This document shows, piece after piece, positions 34,660 through 43,495 of a stretch of DNA of 64,000 bases (positions are counted from its first letter, which is position 1; every line of letters begins with the position of its first letter). The notes beneath the pieces were generated by a model, which worked only from the letters and a program-made list of their open reading frames with translations, was not told the DNA's origin and did no database searches. The translations under genes and the position numbers were made by a program. The stretch comes from Streptomyces europaeiscabiei (GTDB lineage: Bacteria; Actinomycetota; Actinomycetes; Streptomycetales; Streptomycetaceae): positions 9,428,001-9,492,000 of the forward strand of contig NZ_CP107841.1 of NCBI RefSeq assembly GCF_036346855.1, written 5' to 3'.

Positions 34660-37541
34660 GCGAGAGCGTGGCGCGGCTGACCGCCCGCCTCACCGAGACG
34701 GCTCCCGGCCTGCGGGTGGAGTCCGGCCCGGGCGCCCTCGGCCAGTACGCCTACGACGCCTCCAACTACCGTGTCCCCCCGCAGGCTGTGGCCTTCCCCC
34801 GCAGCGCCGACGACGTGGTCGCGGTGCTGCGGGCCTGCAAGGAGACGGGCGTCCCCGTCACCGCGCGCGGCGGCGGGACCAGCATGGCCGGCAACGCGGT
34901 CGGGCCGGGCGTCGTCCTGGACTTCTCCCGTTACATGAACCGGATCCTGGACATCGACCCGGCCGGCGGGACCGCGCGTGTCGAGGCCGGAGTCGTCCTC
35001 GACGCGCTGCAGAGCGCGACCGCCCTGCACGGGCTCTCCTTCGGCCCCGACCCGTCCTCGCACAGCCGCTGCACGCTCGGCGGCATGATCGGCAACGACG
35101 CGTGCGGCAACCGGTCCGTGCGGCACGGGCGTACCAGCTCGCACATCGAGGCACTGGAGATCGTGACGGTCGACGGCGTGCGCGCCGTCGCCGACCGCAC
35201 CGGACTGCACGCGGTGGACCCGCAGGACACCGGACTCGTCGCCCGTCTCGAGGCGGACGTACGCCGTCTGATCGCGGACAACCTGGCGCCGATCCGTACC
35301 GAGCTGGGCCGCATTCCCCGTCAGGTCTCCGGCTATCAGCTGCACCACCTGCTGCCCGAGCACGGCTTCGACATGGCCCGCGCCCTGGTCGGCACCGAGG
35401 GCTCCTGTGCGGTCGTCACCGCCGCGACGGTCCGCCTGGTGGCGACCGCACAGGCATCCACGCTGCTCACTCTCGGCTACGACGATGTCGTCGACGCGGC
35501 CGAGGACGTGCCGGAGATCCTGCGCTGGAATCCCACCGCCGTGGAGGGCATGGACGAGGCCATCGTCGCCACCATGCGCGCCCGCCGCGGCCCGGACTCC
35601 GTGACCGGACTGCCCGAAGGGCGGGCCTGGCTGTACGTCGAACTCGACGGCGACGACGAGGCCACGGTCAACACCCGCGCGGCCCAGCTCCTCGACGTGC
35701 TCAAGGCACAGGGCCGGATGACCGGCGGGCGGGTCGTGGAGAGCGCGGCCGAACGGCGCTCCCTGTGGCGGGTCCGCGAGGACGGGGCCGGCCTGGCCGC
35801 CCGCCTCGTCGACGGTGGGGAGTCCTGGCCCGGCTGGGAGGACTCGGCGGTCGCGCCCGAGAACCTCGCCGGCTATCTGCGGGACTTCCGCGAGCTGCTC
35901 GCCTCCCATGTACTCACCGGCGTGATGTACGGGCACTTCGGCGCGGGGTGCGTCCATGTGCGCATCGACTTCGACCTCGCGACGGACGTGGGCCGCACCG
36001 CCGCCCGCCGCTTCCTGCACGAGGCGGCCGCCCTGGTCGTCGCGCACGGCGGGACCCTGTCCGGCGAGCACGGCGACGGGCGGGCGCGCGGTGAGCTGCT
36101 GGAGGTCATGTACAGCCACCGCATGATCCGGGCCTTCACCGCCTTCAAGGACGTGTTCGACCCCGAGGGGCTGCTCAACCCGGGCGTGATCGTGGCCCCG
36201 GCCCCGCTCGACGCCGATCTCGCGCTGCACCAGATCCAGCCCCTGGCGACGGAGTTCTCCTTCCCGCATGACGAGGACGGCTTCGCGGGCGCGGTACGCC
36301 GCTGCGTCGGCGTGGGCCGCTGCCGCAGCGACGTGGGCGGTGTGATGTGCCCGAGCTACCGGGCCACCGGGGAGGAGACCGACTCCACCCGGGGCCGGGC
36401 CCGACTCCTTCAGGAGATGGTGCGGGGCGACATCGTCCAGGACGGCTGGCGCTCGACGGAGGTACGGGACGCCCTCGATCTGTGTCTGTCCTGCAAGGCG
36501 TGCTCCAGTGACTGCCCGGTCGGCGTCGACATGGCCACGTACAAGGCGGAGTTCCTGCACCAGCACTACAAGGGCAGGATCCGGCCCCGCTCCCACTACT
36601 CGCTGGGCTGGCTGCCGCTGACCTCGGCCCTGGCCGGATTCGCCGCCCGCCCCCTCAACGCGCTCCTGCGCGGACCGGTCGGCAAGCTGCTCGCCCGGCT
36701 GGGAGGGGTGACCACGAAGCGCCGGATCCCGGCCTTCGCCTCCCGGCACGCCCTTCGCCGGGCCCTGCGCGGTGCGAGGACCGGCGAACCGGCGAAGGCG
36801 CTGCTCTTCGTCGACAGCTTCACCCGTGCCTTCCGCCCCGAGGTGGCGGGTGCCGCGAGCCGCGTGCTCGCCGACGCGGGAATCCCCTGCACGGCTCAGG
36901 ACGGCCTGTGCTGCGGCCTGACCTGGGTCAGCACCGGCCAGCTGTCCGTCGCCCGCCGCATCATGGCCCGTACGGTCGCCCACCTCGACAACGGTGACGA
37001 GCGGCCCATCATCGTGGCCGAACCCAGCTGCGCCGCCGCCCTCAAGCGTGACGTGCCCGAGCTTCTCGGCACGGACGCCGCCCGTCGGGTCGCGGAGCGC
37101 GTCCACACCTTCACCGGCGCCCTGACCGACCTGGCCGCCCCCGACTGGACGCCCCCCGAGCTGCCGGCCGACGTCGTCCTGCAGACCCACTGCCACGAGT
37201 ACGCCACCTTCAAGGGCAGCCGCCCCACCGACCTGCTGCGCCGCTTGGGTGTGGTCAAGGTCGACGAGGCCGAGGGCTGCTGTGGACTCGCCGGGAACTT
37301 CGGCTTCGAGGCGCAGCACTACGACACCTCGATGGCCGTCGCCGACCTGGCCCTGAAGCCACGCCTCGACGGTATCTCCGCCATCGAAGGAGACACGCCG
37401 ACCGTCGTCGTCGCGGACGGCTTCAGCTGCGCCACCCAGATCGACCACCTCGCCGGTGACCGGGGCATCCGCGCCCTGCACCTCGCGGAACTCCTCGACC
37501 CTGCCGCCGATCAATCCGTTCAACCAGGAGAGACGTCATGA
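34656..37541 (+). CDS. FAD-binding and Fe-S oxidoreductase, D-2-hydroxyglutarate dehydrogenase (YdiJ)-like
   Basis: A 961-residue fusion. The N-terminal PCMH-type FAD domain has VTARGGGTSMAGNAVGPG and CTLGGMIGNDACGNRSVRHG; the FAD-oxidase C-terminal region has SGEHGDGRARGELL and FDPEGLLNPGVI. Then come the Fe-S parts LCLSCKACSSDCPVGVDMAT and two CCG motifs (LCCGLTW near residue 750 and GCCGLAGNFG near 875). E. coli YdiJ, with this layout, oxidises D-2-hydroxyglutarate. Between GABA aminotransferase and succinate-semialdehyde dehydrogenase it could remove D-2-hydroxyglutarate or 4-hydroxybutyrate by-products; this is inference. ATG 34656 overlaps the previous stop by four bases, with AGGAG upstream. 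Confidence 0.9.
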   Translation: MSESVARLTARLTETAPGLRVESGPGALGQYAYDASNYRVPPQAVAFPRSADDVVAVLRACKETGVPVTARGGGTSMAGNAVGPGVVLDFSRYMNRILDIDPAGGTARVEAGVVLDALQSATALHGLSFGPDPSSHSRCTLGGMIGNDACGNRSVRHGRTSSHIEALEIVTVDGVRAVADRTGLHAVDPQDTGLVARLEADVRRLIADNLAPIRTELGRIPRQVSGYQLHHLLPEHGFDMARALVGTEGSCAVVTAATVRLVATAQASTLLTLGYDDVVDAAEDVPEILRWNPTAVEGMDEAIVATMRARRGPDSVTGLPEGRAWLYVELDGDDEATVNTRAAQLLDVLKAQGRMTGGRVVESAAERRSLWRVREDGAGLAARLVDGGESWPGWEDSAVAPENLAGYLRDFRELLASHVLTGVMYGHFGAGCVHVRIDFDLATDVGRTAARRFLHEAAALVVAHGGTLSGEHGDGRARGELLEVMYSHRMIRAFTAFKDVFDPEGLLNPGVIVAPAPLDADLALHQIQPLATEFSFPHDEDGFAGAVRRCVGVGRCRSDVGGVMCPSYRATGEETDSTRGRARLLQEMVRGDIVQDGWRSTEVRDALDLCLSCKACSSDCPVGVDMATYKAEFLHQHYKGRIRPRSHYSLGWLPLTSALAGFAARPLNALLRGPVGKLLARLGGVTTKRRIPAFASRHALRRALRGARTGEPAKALLFVDSFTRAFRPEVAGAASRVLADAGIPCTAQDGLCCGLTWVSTGQLSVARRIMARTVAHLDNGDERPIIVAEPSCAAALKRDVPELLGTDAARRVAERVHTFTGALTDLAAPDWTPPELPADVVLQTHCHEYATFKGSRPTDLLRRLGVVKVDEAEGCCGLAGNFGFEAQHYDTSMAVADLALKPRLDGISAIEGDTPTVVVADGFSCATQIDHLAGDRGIRALHLAELLDPAADQSVQPGETS

Positions 37542-38977
37542 CCGACACACCCACGCAGTTGTTCATCGGCGGGGCCTGGGCGGACGCCGCGGACGGCGCC
37601 ACCATGCCCGTGGACGACCCCGCGACCGGCGAGATCATCGCGCACGTCGCCGACGCGGGCGCCAAGGACGCCCAGCGCGCCGAGGAGGCCGCCGTCCAGG
37701 CGCAGGAGGAGTGGGCTCGTACGGCGCCCCGGGTCCGCAGCGAGATCCTGCGCCGGGCGTACGAGATCATCGTCGAGCGCACCGACGAGCTGGCCCACCT
37801 GATGACGGCCGAGATGGGCAAGCCCCTGGCCGAGGCCAGGGGAGAGGTGGCGTACGCGGCCGAGTTCTTCCGCTGGTTCTCCGAGGAGGCGGTGCGTATC
37901 GACGGCGGTCACGGCGTCCTGCCCGACGGCCGCAACCGCATGCTGCTCTCCCGCCGCCCGGTCGGCCCCTGTCTGCTGATCACCCCGTGGAACTTCCCGC
38001 TGGCCATGGGCACCCGCAAGATCGGCCCGGCGATCGCCGCCGGCTGCACGATGATCCTCAAGCCGGCGCCGCAGACCCCTCTGTCCAGCCTGGCTCTCGC
38101 CGCGATCCTCAAGGAGGCCGGGCTGCCGGACGGCGTGCTCAACGTCGTCACCACCTCCCGTGCGGGGGAGGTGTGCGAACCGCTCCTGCGCGGCGGGCGG
38201 ATGCGCAAGCTCTCCTTCACCGGCTCCACCGACGTGGGACGCCTGCTGCTCGCCCAGAGCGCCGAGGCGGTCGTGCGGACCTCGATGGAGCTGGGCGGCA
38301 ACGCGCCGTTCGTCGTCTTCGAGGACGCCGACCTGGACAAGGCGGTGGACGGCGCGATGGTCGCCAAGATGCGCAACATGGGCGAGGCCTGCACCGCCGC
38401 CAACCGCTTCTTCGTCCACTCCTCCGTGGCGGAGGAGTTCGGGCGGCGCCTGGCCGAGCGCATGGGCGCGCTGGTCGTGGGCCCCGGCACCCGGGACGGC
38501 GTCGACGTCGGCCCGCTGATCGACCGGACCGGACGGGCCAAGGTCCAGGAACTGGTGGCCGACGCGGTGGAGCGCGGCGCCCGGGTGCTCGTCGGCGGCC
38601 GTACGCCCGAGGGACCGGGCTGCTTCTACCCGCCGACCGTGCTCGCGGACGTCGCCTCCGACAGCCGGCTGATGGACACGGAGATCTTCGGCCCGGTCGC
38701 GGCGATCCTCACCTTCGACGACGAGGACGAGGTGATCCGCCGGGCCAACGACACCCCCTGGGGCCTCGTCGGCTACGTCTTCACCGAGGGCCTGGACCGC
38801 GCCCTGCGGGTCAGCGAGCGTCTGGAGGTCGGCATGGTCGGCGTCAACACCGGCCTCGTCTCCAACCCGGCCGCCCCCTTCGGCGGTGTCAAGCAGTCCG
38901 GGCTCGGCCGCGAGGGCGGCCGGGTCGGGCTCGACGAGTTCCTGGAGTACCAGTACCTCGCGGTGCCTGTGCGATGA
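37538..38977 (+). CDS. NAD(P)-dependent succinate-semialdehyde dehydrogenase-like
   Basis: A 479-residue aldehyde dehydrogenase. The cofactor region is LLITPWNFPLAMGTRKIGPA, the general base Glu is in TSMELGGNAPFVVFED, and the nucleophile Cys is in MGEACTAANRFFVH. This NxGEACTAANR context is typical of GabD-type succinate-semialdehyde dehydrogenases. It would send the GabT product to succinate and the TCA cycle. Its ATG overlaps the stop of the upstream Fe-S oxidoreductase by four bases. A terminator hairpin lies at 39027-39063. Confidence 0.9.
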   Translation: MTDTPTQLFIGGAWADAADGATMPVDDPATGEIIAHVADAGAKDAQRAEEAAVQAQEEWARTAPRVRSEILRRAYEIIVERTDELAHLMTAEMGKPLAEARGEVAYAAEFFRWFSEEAVRIDGGHGVLPDGRNRMLLSRRPVGPCLLITPWNFPLAMGTRKIGPAIAAGCTMILKPAPQTPLSSLALAAILKEAGLPDGVLNVVTTSRAGEVCEPLLRGGRMRKLSFTGSTDVGRLLLAQSAEAVVRTSMELGGNAPFVVFEDADLDKAVDGAMVAKMRNMGEACTAANRFFVHSSVAEEFGRRLAERMGALVVGPGTRDGVDVGPLIDRTGRAKVQELVADAVERGARVLVGGRTPEGPGCFYPPTVLADVASDSRLMDTEIFGPVAAILTFDDEDEVIRRANDTPWGLVGYVFTEGLDRALRVSERLEVGMVGVNTGLVSNPAAPFGGVKQSGLGREGGRVGLDEFLEYQYLAVPVR

Positions 38978-39026
38978 CGGCGGTCCTGCCCTGACCTACG
39001 CCGCATCGCGCACCGCGCGGGCCACG

Positions 39027-39063
39027 CCGTGCCCGGCCGCTCTGTCCTCCTGGCCGGGCACGG
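39027..39063. terminator. terminator hairpin between the GABA operon and the IclR gene
   Basis: A perfect 12-base stem (39027-39038 with 39052-39063) and 13-base loop lie between two convergent genes. There is no T-run, as is common in Streptomyces. It can serve both directions. Confidence 0.75.
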
Positions 39064-39107
39064 GGAGGGCCCTGCCTCGCCGCGGGCGGGCCGGGCCGAA
39101 GGCGCCC

Positions 39108-39857
39108 TCAGCGCAGGTGGCGCGCGGTGATCTCCGCCGCCGTCTCGGTCACGAGTCGCCCCAGCTCCGCGAGCCGACCGGGCTCGAAGCGTGAATCAGG
39201 CAGGGACACGGCCACGGCGGCCAGCGGGACGCCGTCACCGTCCAGGACGGGTGCGGCGATGGCGCAGATCCCCTGGAGGTACTGGTTGTGGTTGACGGCG
39301 TAGCCACGCTCCCTGACCCGCTGGAGTTCCGTGCGCAGCTCCTCGGGGTCGGTGATGGTCTCGTCGCCGTACCCCTCGAACGTGCCCGTCGCGAACTCGT
39401 CGACCTCGGGACGCGGGAGATGGGCGAGGATCGCGTGCCCGGTGGCCGTGGCGTGCAGGGGTGAGGTGTCGCCGATGGTGTGGAAGGTCCGTACGGGGTG
39501 GTCGCAGTCGACGCGGTCGACGACGACCATGCTGTGCAGTGCGTCGGGTACCGAGAGATGGATGGTCTCGTTGACCGTGTCGCGGAGGCGGATCATGGGT
39601 TCGCGGGCGGCGGCGAACAGGCTGGAGCCCTGCAGGGCTGCGGGCCGTACGGCCAGTACCCGGGCGCCGATCTCCCAGCGCGTGGTGTCCCTGCGGTTGG
39701 CCCGGAGCCAGCCCGCCTCGTTGAGAGTGACCAGAGTGCGCTGCACGGTCGACTTCGGCAGGCCGAAGAGTTTCGTCAACTCGCCCAAGGTGACCGGCTG
39801 ATGCCGGGCGACCGCCTCCAGGATGCGCAGTGACCTGATGACGCTCTTCATTTCCAT
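39108..39857 (-). CDS. IclR family transcriptional regulator, paralogue 1
   Basis: A 249-residue IclR protein. The winged helix reads VTLGELTKLFGLPKSTVQRT; the effector domain starts near residue 75. The first ~140 residues are almost the same as in the gene at 40186 (only about six to eight differences), while the last ~110 residues, which include the effector pocket, differ at roughly half of positions. ATG 39857 is in the shared MEMKSV start. A double palindrome lies about 100 bases upstream (39930-39966), so it is probably autoregulated and may share targets with its twin. Confidence 0.93.
   Translation of the reverse strand: MEMKSVIRSLRILEAVARHQPVTLGELTKLFGLPKSTVQRTLVTLNEAGWLRANRRDTTRWEIGARVLAVRPAALQGSSLFAAAREPMIRLRDTVNETIHLSVPDALHSMVVVDRVDCDHPVRTFHTIGDTSPLHATATGHAILAHLPRPEVDEFATGTFEGYGDETITDPEELRTELQRVRERGYAVNHNQYLQGICAIAAPVLDGDGVPLAAVAVSLPDSRFEPGRLAELGRLVTETAAEITARHLR
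39565..39698. repeat. 134-base block identical to 40646-40779
   Basis: By direct comparison every base of 39565-39698 equals 40646-40779. It encodes the part of both IclR genes from the end of the DNA-binding domain to the start of the effector domain. Flanking sequence is similar but not identical, including at synonymous sites, which suggests recent gene conversion. Confidence 0.9.
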
Positions 39858-39929
39858 CCGGGGCCCCCATCAGGCGCGTGGCTTCGTCGCTCACCCTTGA
39901 CTCCCTCCCCGGAGCCGCGGGCACGATTC

Positions 39930-39966
39930 ATGCCGCATTCTAGCATGGCGTTCCACGATATGGCAT
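39930..39966. promoter_or_regulatory. IclR-type operator pair upstream of paralogue 1
   Basis: GTTCCACGATATGGCAT (39950-39966) is an imperfect palindrome and ATGCCGCATTCTAGCAT (39930-39946) a weaker one; their centres are 20 bases apart. The same layout with better symmetry occurs at 41013-41049, so this is likely a regulator-binding region duplicated with the gene. Confidence 0.65.
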
Positions 39967-40106
39967 GGAGGGGAAATGGGGCCTCGTGGCCTTCCCGGTG
40001 ATGAGCGGCGGGAGCGCCACCGCTCCCGCCGCGCCGTGCCGCGCGGCGGCAGCCCTGGGGCCCGACACCCCCCGTCGGGCCCGGGGTGACGGCTGCCCTG
40101 GCATGC

Positions 40107-40154
40107 GGCGAGGGCCGGCTCGCACGCTTCGACGCGTGCGAGCCGGCCCTCGCC
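40107..40154. terminator. strong terminator hairpin downstream of IclR paralogue 2
   Basis: A 21-base perfect stem (40107-40127 with 40134-40154) with a six-base loop lies 32 bases past the stop of the minus-strand IclR gene. It should insulate the two IclR genes from each other, so each is its own transcription unit. Confidence 0.85.
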
Positions 40155-40185
40155 GGGCGGGGCCTTCTTGGGCCACCGGCTTCCG

Positions 40186-40938
40186 TCAGCCGCCCAGTAG
40201 GCGTCCGCTGATCTCCTCTGCCGCGCCGGCCACGAGGCCACCCCACTCGGGCTCCCGTTTCACGTCGTACCGGGAGTCGGGCATCGAGATGGCCACGGCG
40301 GCCAGCGGTGTCCCGCTCTCGTCGAGTACGGGTGCGGCGAAGGCGAAGACGCCCGGCCGGTACTGGTTCCGGTTGATCGCGTAGCCGTCGGTGCGGATCC
40401 GGTCCAGCTCGGCGCGCAGTTCGTCGGGGTCGGCGGGGGTCGTGTCGCTGAAGCGCTCCAGGCCCTGAGTGATGAGTTCCTCGACGTCCCGCTTCGGAAG
40501 CTGGGCGAGGATCGCACGCCCCACGGCGGTGGCGTGCAGCGGTGAGGTGTCGCCGATGGTGTGGAAGGTCCGTACGGGATGGTCGCAGTCGACGCGGTCC
40601 ACGACGACCACGCTGTGCAGTGCGTCGGGCACCGACAGGTGGATCGTCTCGTTGACCGTGTCGCGGAGGCGGATCATGGGTTCGCGGGCGGCGGCGAACA
40701 GGCTGGAGCCCTGCAGGGCTGCGGGCCGTACGGCCAGTACCCGGGCGCCGATCTCCCAGCGCGTGGTGTCCCTGCGGTTCGCGCGCAGCCAGCCCGCCTC
40801 CGCCAGGGTGACCAGGGTGCGCTGCACGGTCGACTTCGGCAGGCCGAAGAGTTTCGTCAACTCCCCGACGGTGACCGGCTGATGCTGGGCGACCGCTTCG
40901 AGAACGCGCAGCGATCTCGTGACGCTCTTCATTTCCAT
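40186..40938 (-). CDS. IclR family transcriptional regulator, paralogue 2
   Basis: A 250-residue IclR protein with winged helix VTVGELTKLFGLPKSTVQRT. It is divergent from the 13-kb catabolic operon that starts at 41215, with two 17-base palindromes between them, so it is the best candidate for the operon's regulator. Its C-terminal effector half differs from paralogue 1 (for example EPEWGGLVAGAAEEISGRLL at the end), so the two may read different ligands while binding the same DNA. The strong hairpin at 40107-40154 ends its transcript. Confidence 0.93.
   Translation of the reverse strand: MEMKSVTRSLRVLEAVAQHQPVTVGELTKLFGLPKSTVQRTLVTLAEAGWLRANRRDTTRWEIGARVLAVRPAALQGSSLFAAAREPMIRLRDTVNETIHLSVPDALHSVVVVDRVDCDHPVRTFHTIGDTSPLHATAVGRAILAQLPKRDVEELITQGLERFSDTTPADPDELRAELDRIRTDGYAINRNQYRPGVFAFAAPVLDESGTPLAAVAISMPDSRYDVKREPEWGGLVAGAAEEISGRLLGG
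40646..40779. repeat. 134-base block identical to 39565-39698
   Basis: Second copy of the block shared with IclR paralogue 1. Identity ends abruptly at a T/C-G boundary on one side (40780 differs from 39699) and one base before the block on the other side. Confidence 0.9.
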
Positions 40939-41012
40939 CCGGTTTCCCCCCGTTAATCCGCGGAATTTCTGCTGGACACCTCTTGACTCCCCTCCGAGCC
41001 ACTGTCATTCTC

Positions 41013-41049
41013 GTGCCAGATTCTAGCACAGTGTTCCACAATGTGGCAC
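41013..41049. promoter_or_regulatory. two 17-base IclR-type palindromes before the catabolic operon
   Basis: GTGCCAGATTCTAGCAC (41013-41029) and GTTCCACAATGTGGCAC (41033-41049) are both near-perfect palindromes with one central base. Centres are 20 bases apart, about two helical turns. The second resembles known IclR-family targets with TCCACA/TGTGG half-sites. They lie between the divergent IclR gene and the FAD oxidase gene, and a less perfect pair precedes the other IclR gene. Confidence 0.8.
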
Positions 41050-41214
41050 GGCCCAACGGATGGATCCCGAAGAAGTGGGCCGGCACCGCGAGACACGGCG
41101 GCTGTGAGCCGAGGGCCCGAAGAAAGGGCCCGGCCCCCGTCCAAACCGACTCGAATCGACCAGTCTCACGTCGGGCGCTCAGCATGCGCCTCGACGTTAC
41201 GAAAGGAAAGTCCT

Positions 41215-42354
41215 GTGTCAGCTGCCAGGAAGCGCGTCGCCGTCGTCGGCGTCGGAACGATGGGCAGCCAGGCCGCCTGGCGGCTGGCGGCCCGAGGTGC
41301 CGAGGTCGTCGGGTACGACCGGTTCGCCCCCGGCCACGACCGCGGTGCCGCAGGCGGTGAGACCCGGATCTTCCGCAGCGCGCACTTCGAGGACTCCCGC
41401 TACGTCCCGCTGCTCAAGCACGCCGACGCCCTGTGGGAGCGGCTTCAGGAGGAGACCGGCCGTGAGCTGCGCCGGCTGACCGGATGTCTGCTGATGGGGC
41501 CGACCGGGCACCACCAGATGGCCACCGTCCTGGAGTCCATCGCGGAGCACGGCCTCGACCACGAGGTGCTGGATGCCGAGCTTCTGGCGAAACGTTTCTC
41601 CCAGTACCGCATCGAGGACGGCGACGCGGCCGTGCTCGACCGCCGCGCCGGTTTCATCCGCCCCGAGCTGACCATCCAGAGCGCCGCCCGCCGCGCCGAG
41701 CAGCTGGGCGCGGTGATCCACCGCTACAGCACGGTCCGCGAGATCGTCCCCGTCGCGGGCGGCGTCGAGATCCGCACCGACTCCGGCAGCGAGCGCTTCG
41801 ACACCGCCGTCGTCACCCCCGGACCGTGGGTCAACGACCTGCTGCCCGACCTGCCGTGGGAGGTGGACGTCCGCCGCCTCGTCAGCGCCTGGTACGTGCC
41901 GACCGCCCCCGAGGCCTGGTTCGGCGAGGAGCGCCCGGCGTTCATCCGCACGGCACCCACCCACTGCTACGGTCTGCCCTCCCCGGACGGCATCTCGGTC
42001 AAGCTCGGCCTCTCCCGCGCCCTGCACCAGCCGGCGGGCGACCCGAACCGGCTGGACAGGACGGTGCAGCCCGAGGAACTGGAGATCTTCTCCGAGCTGA
42101 TCGGGCGGCACATGCCGGACCTGCACCCGGACCCGACCCGGCTCTCCGTCTACATGGAGGGCTACACCGAGAGCAGCCGCCCCCTGGTCGGCCCCCTGCC
42201 CGGCGCCGAGAACGTGGTCCTGCTCGCCGGCTTCTCCGGCCACGGCTTCAAGCTCGCGCCCGCCTTCGGCGACATCGCCGCAGACCTGGCTCTGGACGGC
42301 ACCTCGCCCCAGCCCATCGACTTCCTCTCCACCGTCGGCCGTACGGAGGCATGA
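41215..42354 (+). CDS. FAD-dependent amine oxidase, N-methyltryptophan/sarcosine oxidase (SolA)-like
   Basis: A 379-residue flavoprotein from GTG 41215, chosen for the AAGGA seven bases upstream. The N-terminal FAD motif is VAVVGVGTMGSQAAWRLAARG; the typical MSOX/MTOX features follow, including GETRIFRSAHFED and the C-terminal GFSGHGFKLAPAFGDIAADLA, where monomeric sarcosine oxidases carry the covalent-FAD Cys in a nearby segment. Such enzymes oxidise secondary or N-substituted amines to imines with release of peroxide. It is the first gene of the long operon, so it may act on the imported amine. The stop overlaps the next start region (ATGA). Substrate unknown. Confidence 0.85.
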   Translation: MSAARKRVAVVGVGTMGSQAAWRLAARGAEVVGYDRFAPGHDRGAAGGETRIFRSAHFEDSRYVPLLKHADALWERLQEETGRELRRLTGCLLMGPTGHHQMATVLESIAEHGLDHEVLDAELLAKRFSQYRIEDGDAAVLDRRAGFIRPELTIQSAARRAEQLGAVIHRYSTVREIVPVAGGVEIRTDSGSERFDTAVVTPGPWVNDLLPDLPWEVDVRRLVSAWYVPTAPEAWFGEERPAFIRTAPTHCYGLPSPDGISVKLGLSRALHQPAGDPNRLDRTVQPEELEIFSELIGRHMPDLHPDPTRLSVYMEGYTESSRPLVGPLPGAENVVLLAGFSGHGFKLAPAFGDIAADLALDGTSPQPIDFLSTVGRTEA

Positions 42355-42356
42355 CC

Positions 42357-43418
42357 ATGAACGACACCACCCTCTCCGTCGGCGCCCTGCACGCCGAGCC
42401 CGGCACCAAGGTCCGCGGCACCGTCCGGGTCGACCTCGGCACCCTCACCGTCGACATCCCGCTGACCCTGGTCAACGGCGCCCGCCCCGGCCCCCGGGTC
42501 GTCATCACCGCGGGTGTGCACGGCGGCGAGTTCACGCCCATCGATGCCGTCGTACGACTGGCGGACGGGTTGGACCCCCGCGAGGTGCACGGGCAGGTCA
42601 TCATCTGCCCCGTCGTCAACCCGCCCGCCGTGTACGAGGGCCGGCTCAACATCTCCCCGGTCGACGGCGTGAACCTCAACCGTGTCTTCCCCGGCGACCC
42701 GGTCGGCGGCCCCACCGAGCGGCTGGCCGCCTGGCTCTTCGCCCACCTCGTCGACGGCGCCGACGTCTACGTCGACCTGCACTGCGGCGGCATCGACCAG
42801 GTCCTGAGTGACTTCGTCGGCTACCGCCTCACCGGTGACCCCGACCTGGACAAGGCCACGGCCGAACTGGCAGGCTCCTTCGGCATCGAGGACGTCATCC
42901 TCGGACTGACGGCCGACGGCGGCAACAGCCACGCGGCCGCCGCCCGCCGGGGCATCTCGGCGGTCCTGGTCGAGGTCGGCTCACTCGGGCAGCGGGACGA
43001 GCCCACGGCCCTGAGCCGCGTCGACGGCCTCCTCACGGCACTGCGCCACCTGGGCGTCCTCGACCACGAAGGCTCCGCCCCGGCGCCGGTCCGCAGCTGG
43101 GTCTGGTCCGCCGGCGTCACCGCCGAGGCCACCGGCCTGTGGTACCCGGAGTTCTCCTTCGACGCCGACGTCATCGGCGAAGTGACCGAGGGCGACCTCC
43201 TCGGCCGCATCGTCGACCCGGCCGACGGCACGGAGCACATGGTCCACGCCCCGGCCGGCGGACGGATCTTCTACGGCATGCACGGTCTCACCGTCGCCCC
43301 CGGAGCCGAACTCGCCGCCCTCGCCGTGCCGTGGGACCCCGACGCGGCACCGAGCCCCGACACCCTCCGCACCCCCGGCGCGGGCCGCGGGTCCGACGAG
43401 GCGGCTCCCCGCCCGTAG
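42357..43418 (+). CDS. succinylglutamate desuccinylase/aspartoacylase (AstE/AspA) family protein 1
   Basis: About 353 residues. Zinc-binding motifs are AGVHGGEFTP (His and Glu ligands) and VDLHCGGID (His ligand), with NLNRVFPGDP between them; the C-terminal beta domain ends PAGGRIFYGMHGLTVAPG. The family hydrolyses N-acyl groups from amino acids or amines. Two ATGs compete: 42351 overlaps the previous stop but has GGAGG only one base away; 42357 has it seven bases away, so I take 42357. A second, more divergent family member is at 48949 in the same operon, which implies two deacylation steps or two substrates. Confidence 0.88.
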   Translation: MNDTTLSVGALHAEPGTKVRGTVRVDLGTLTVDIPLTLVNGARPGPRVVITAGVHGGEFTPIDAVVRLADGLDPREVHGQVIICPVVNPPAVYEGRLNISPVDGVNLNRVFPGDPVGGPTERLAAWLFAHLVDGADVYVDLHCGGIDQVLSDFVGYRLTGDPDLDKATAELAGSFGIEDVILGLTADGGNSHAAAARRGISAVLVEVGSLGQRDEPTALSRVDGLLTALRHLGVLDHEGSAPAPVRSWVWSAGVTAEATGLWYPEFSFDADVIGEVTEGDLLGRIVDPADGTEHMVHAPAGGRIFYGMHGLTVAPGAELAALAVPWDPDAAPSPDTLRTPGAGRGSDEAAPRP

Positions 43419-43495
43419 TACCTCGACCTCCCTGTCCCGCAGCGCCCCATACCCCCTGCCCCCCTTTCCCTGCAGCACCACCCAGGAGGCACACG

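Noticed and set aside
34008..37523. A minus-strand open frame of 1171 codons
   Set aside because: It is antisense to the aminotransferase and FAD/Fe-S oxidoreductase genes, is rich in Gly/Ala/Arg/Val with no domain motif, and arises from high third-position GC.
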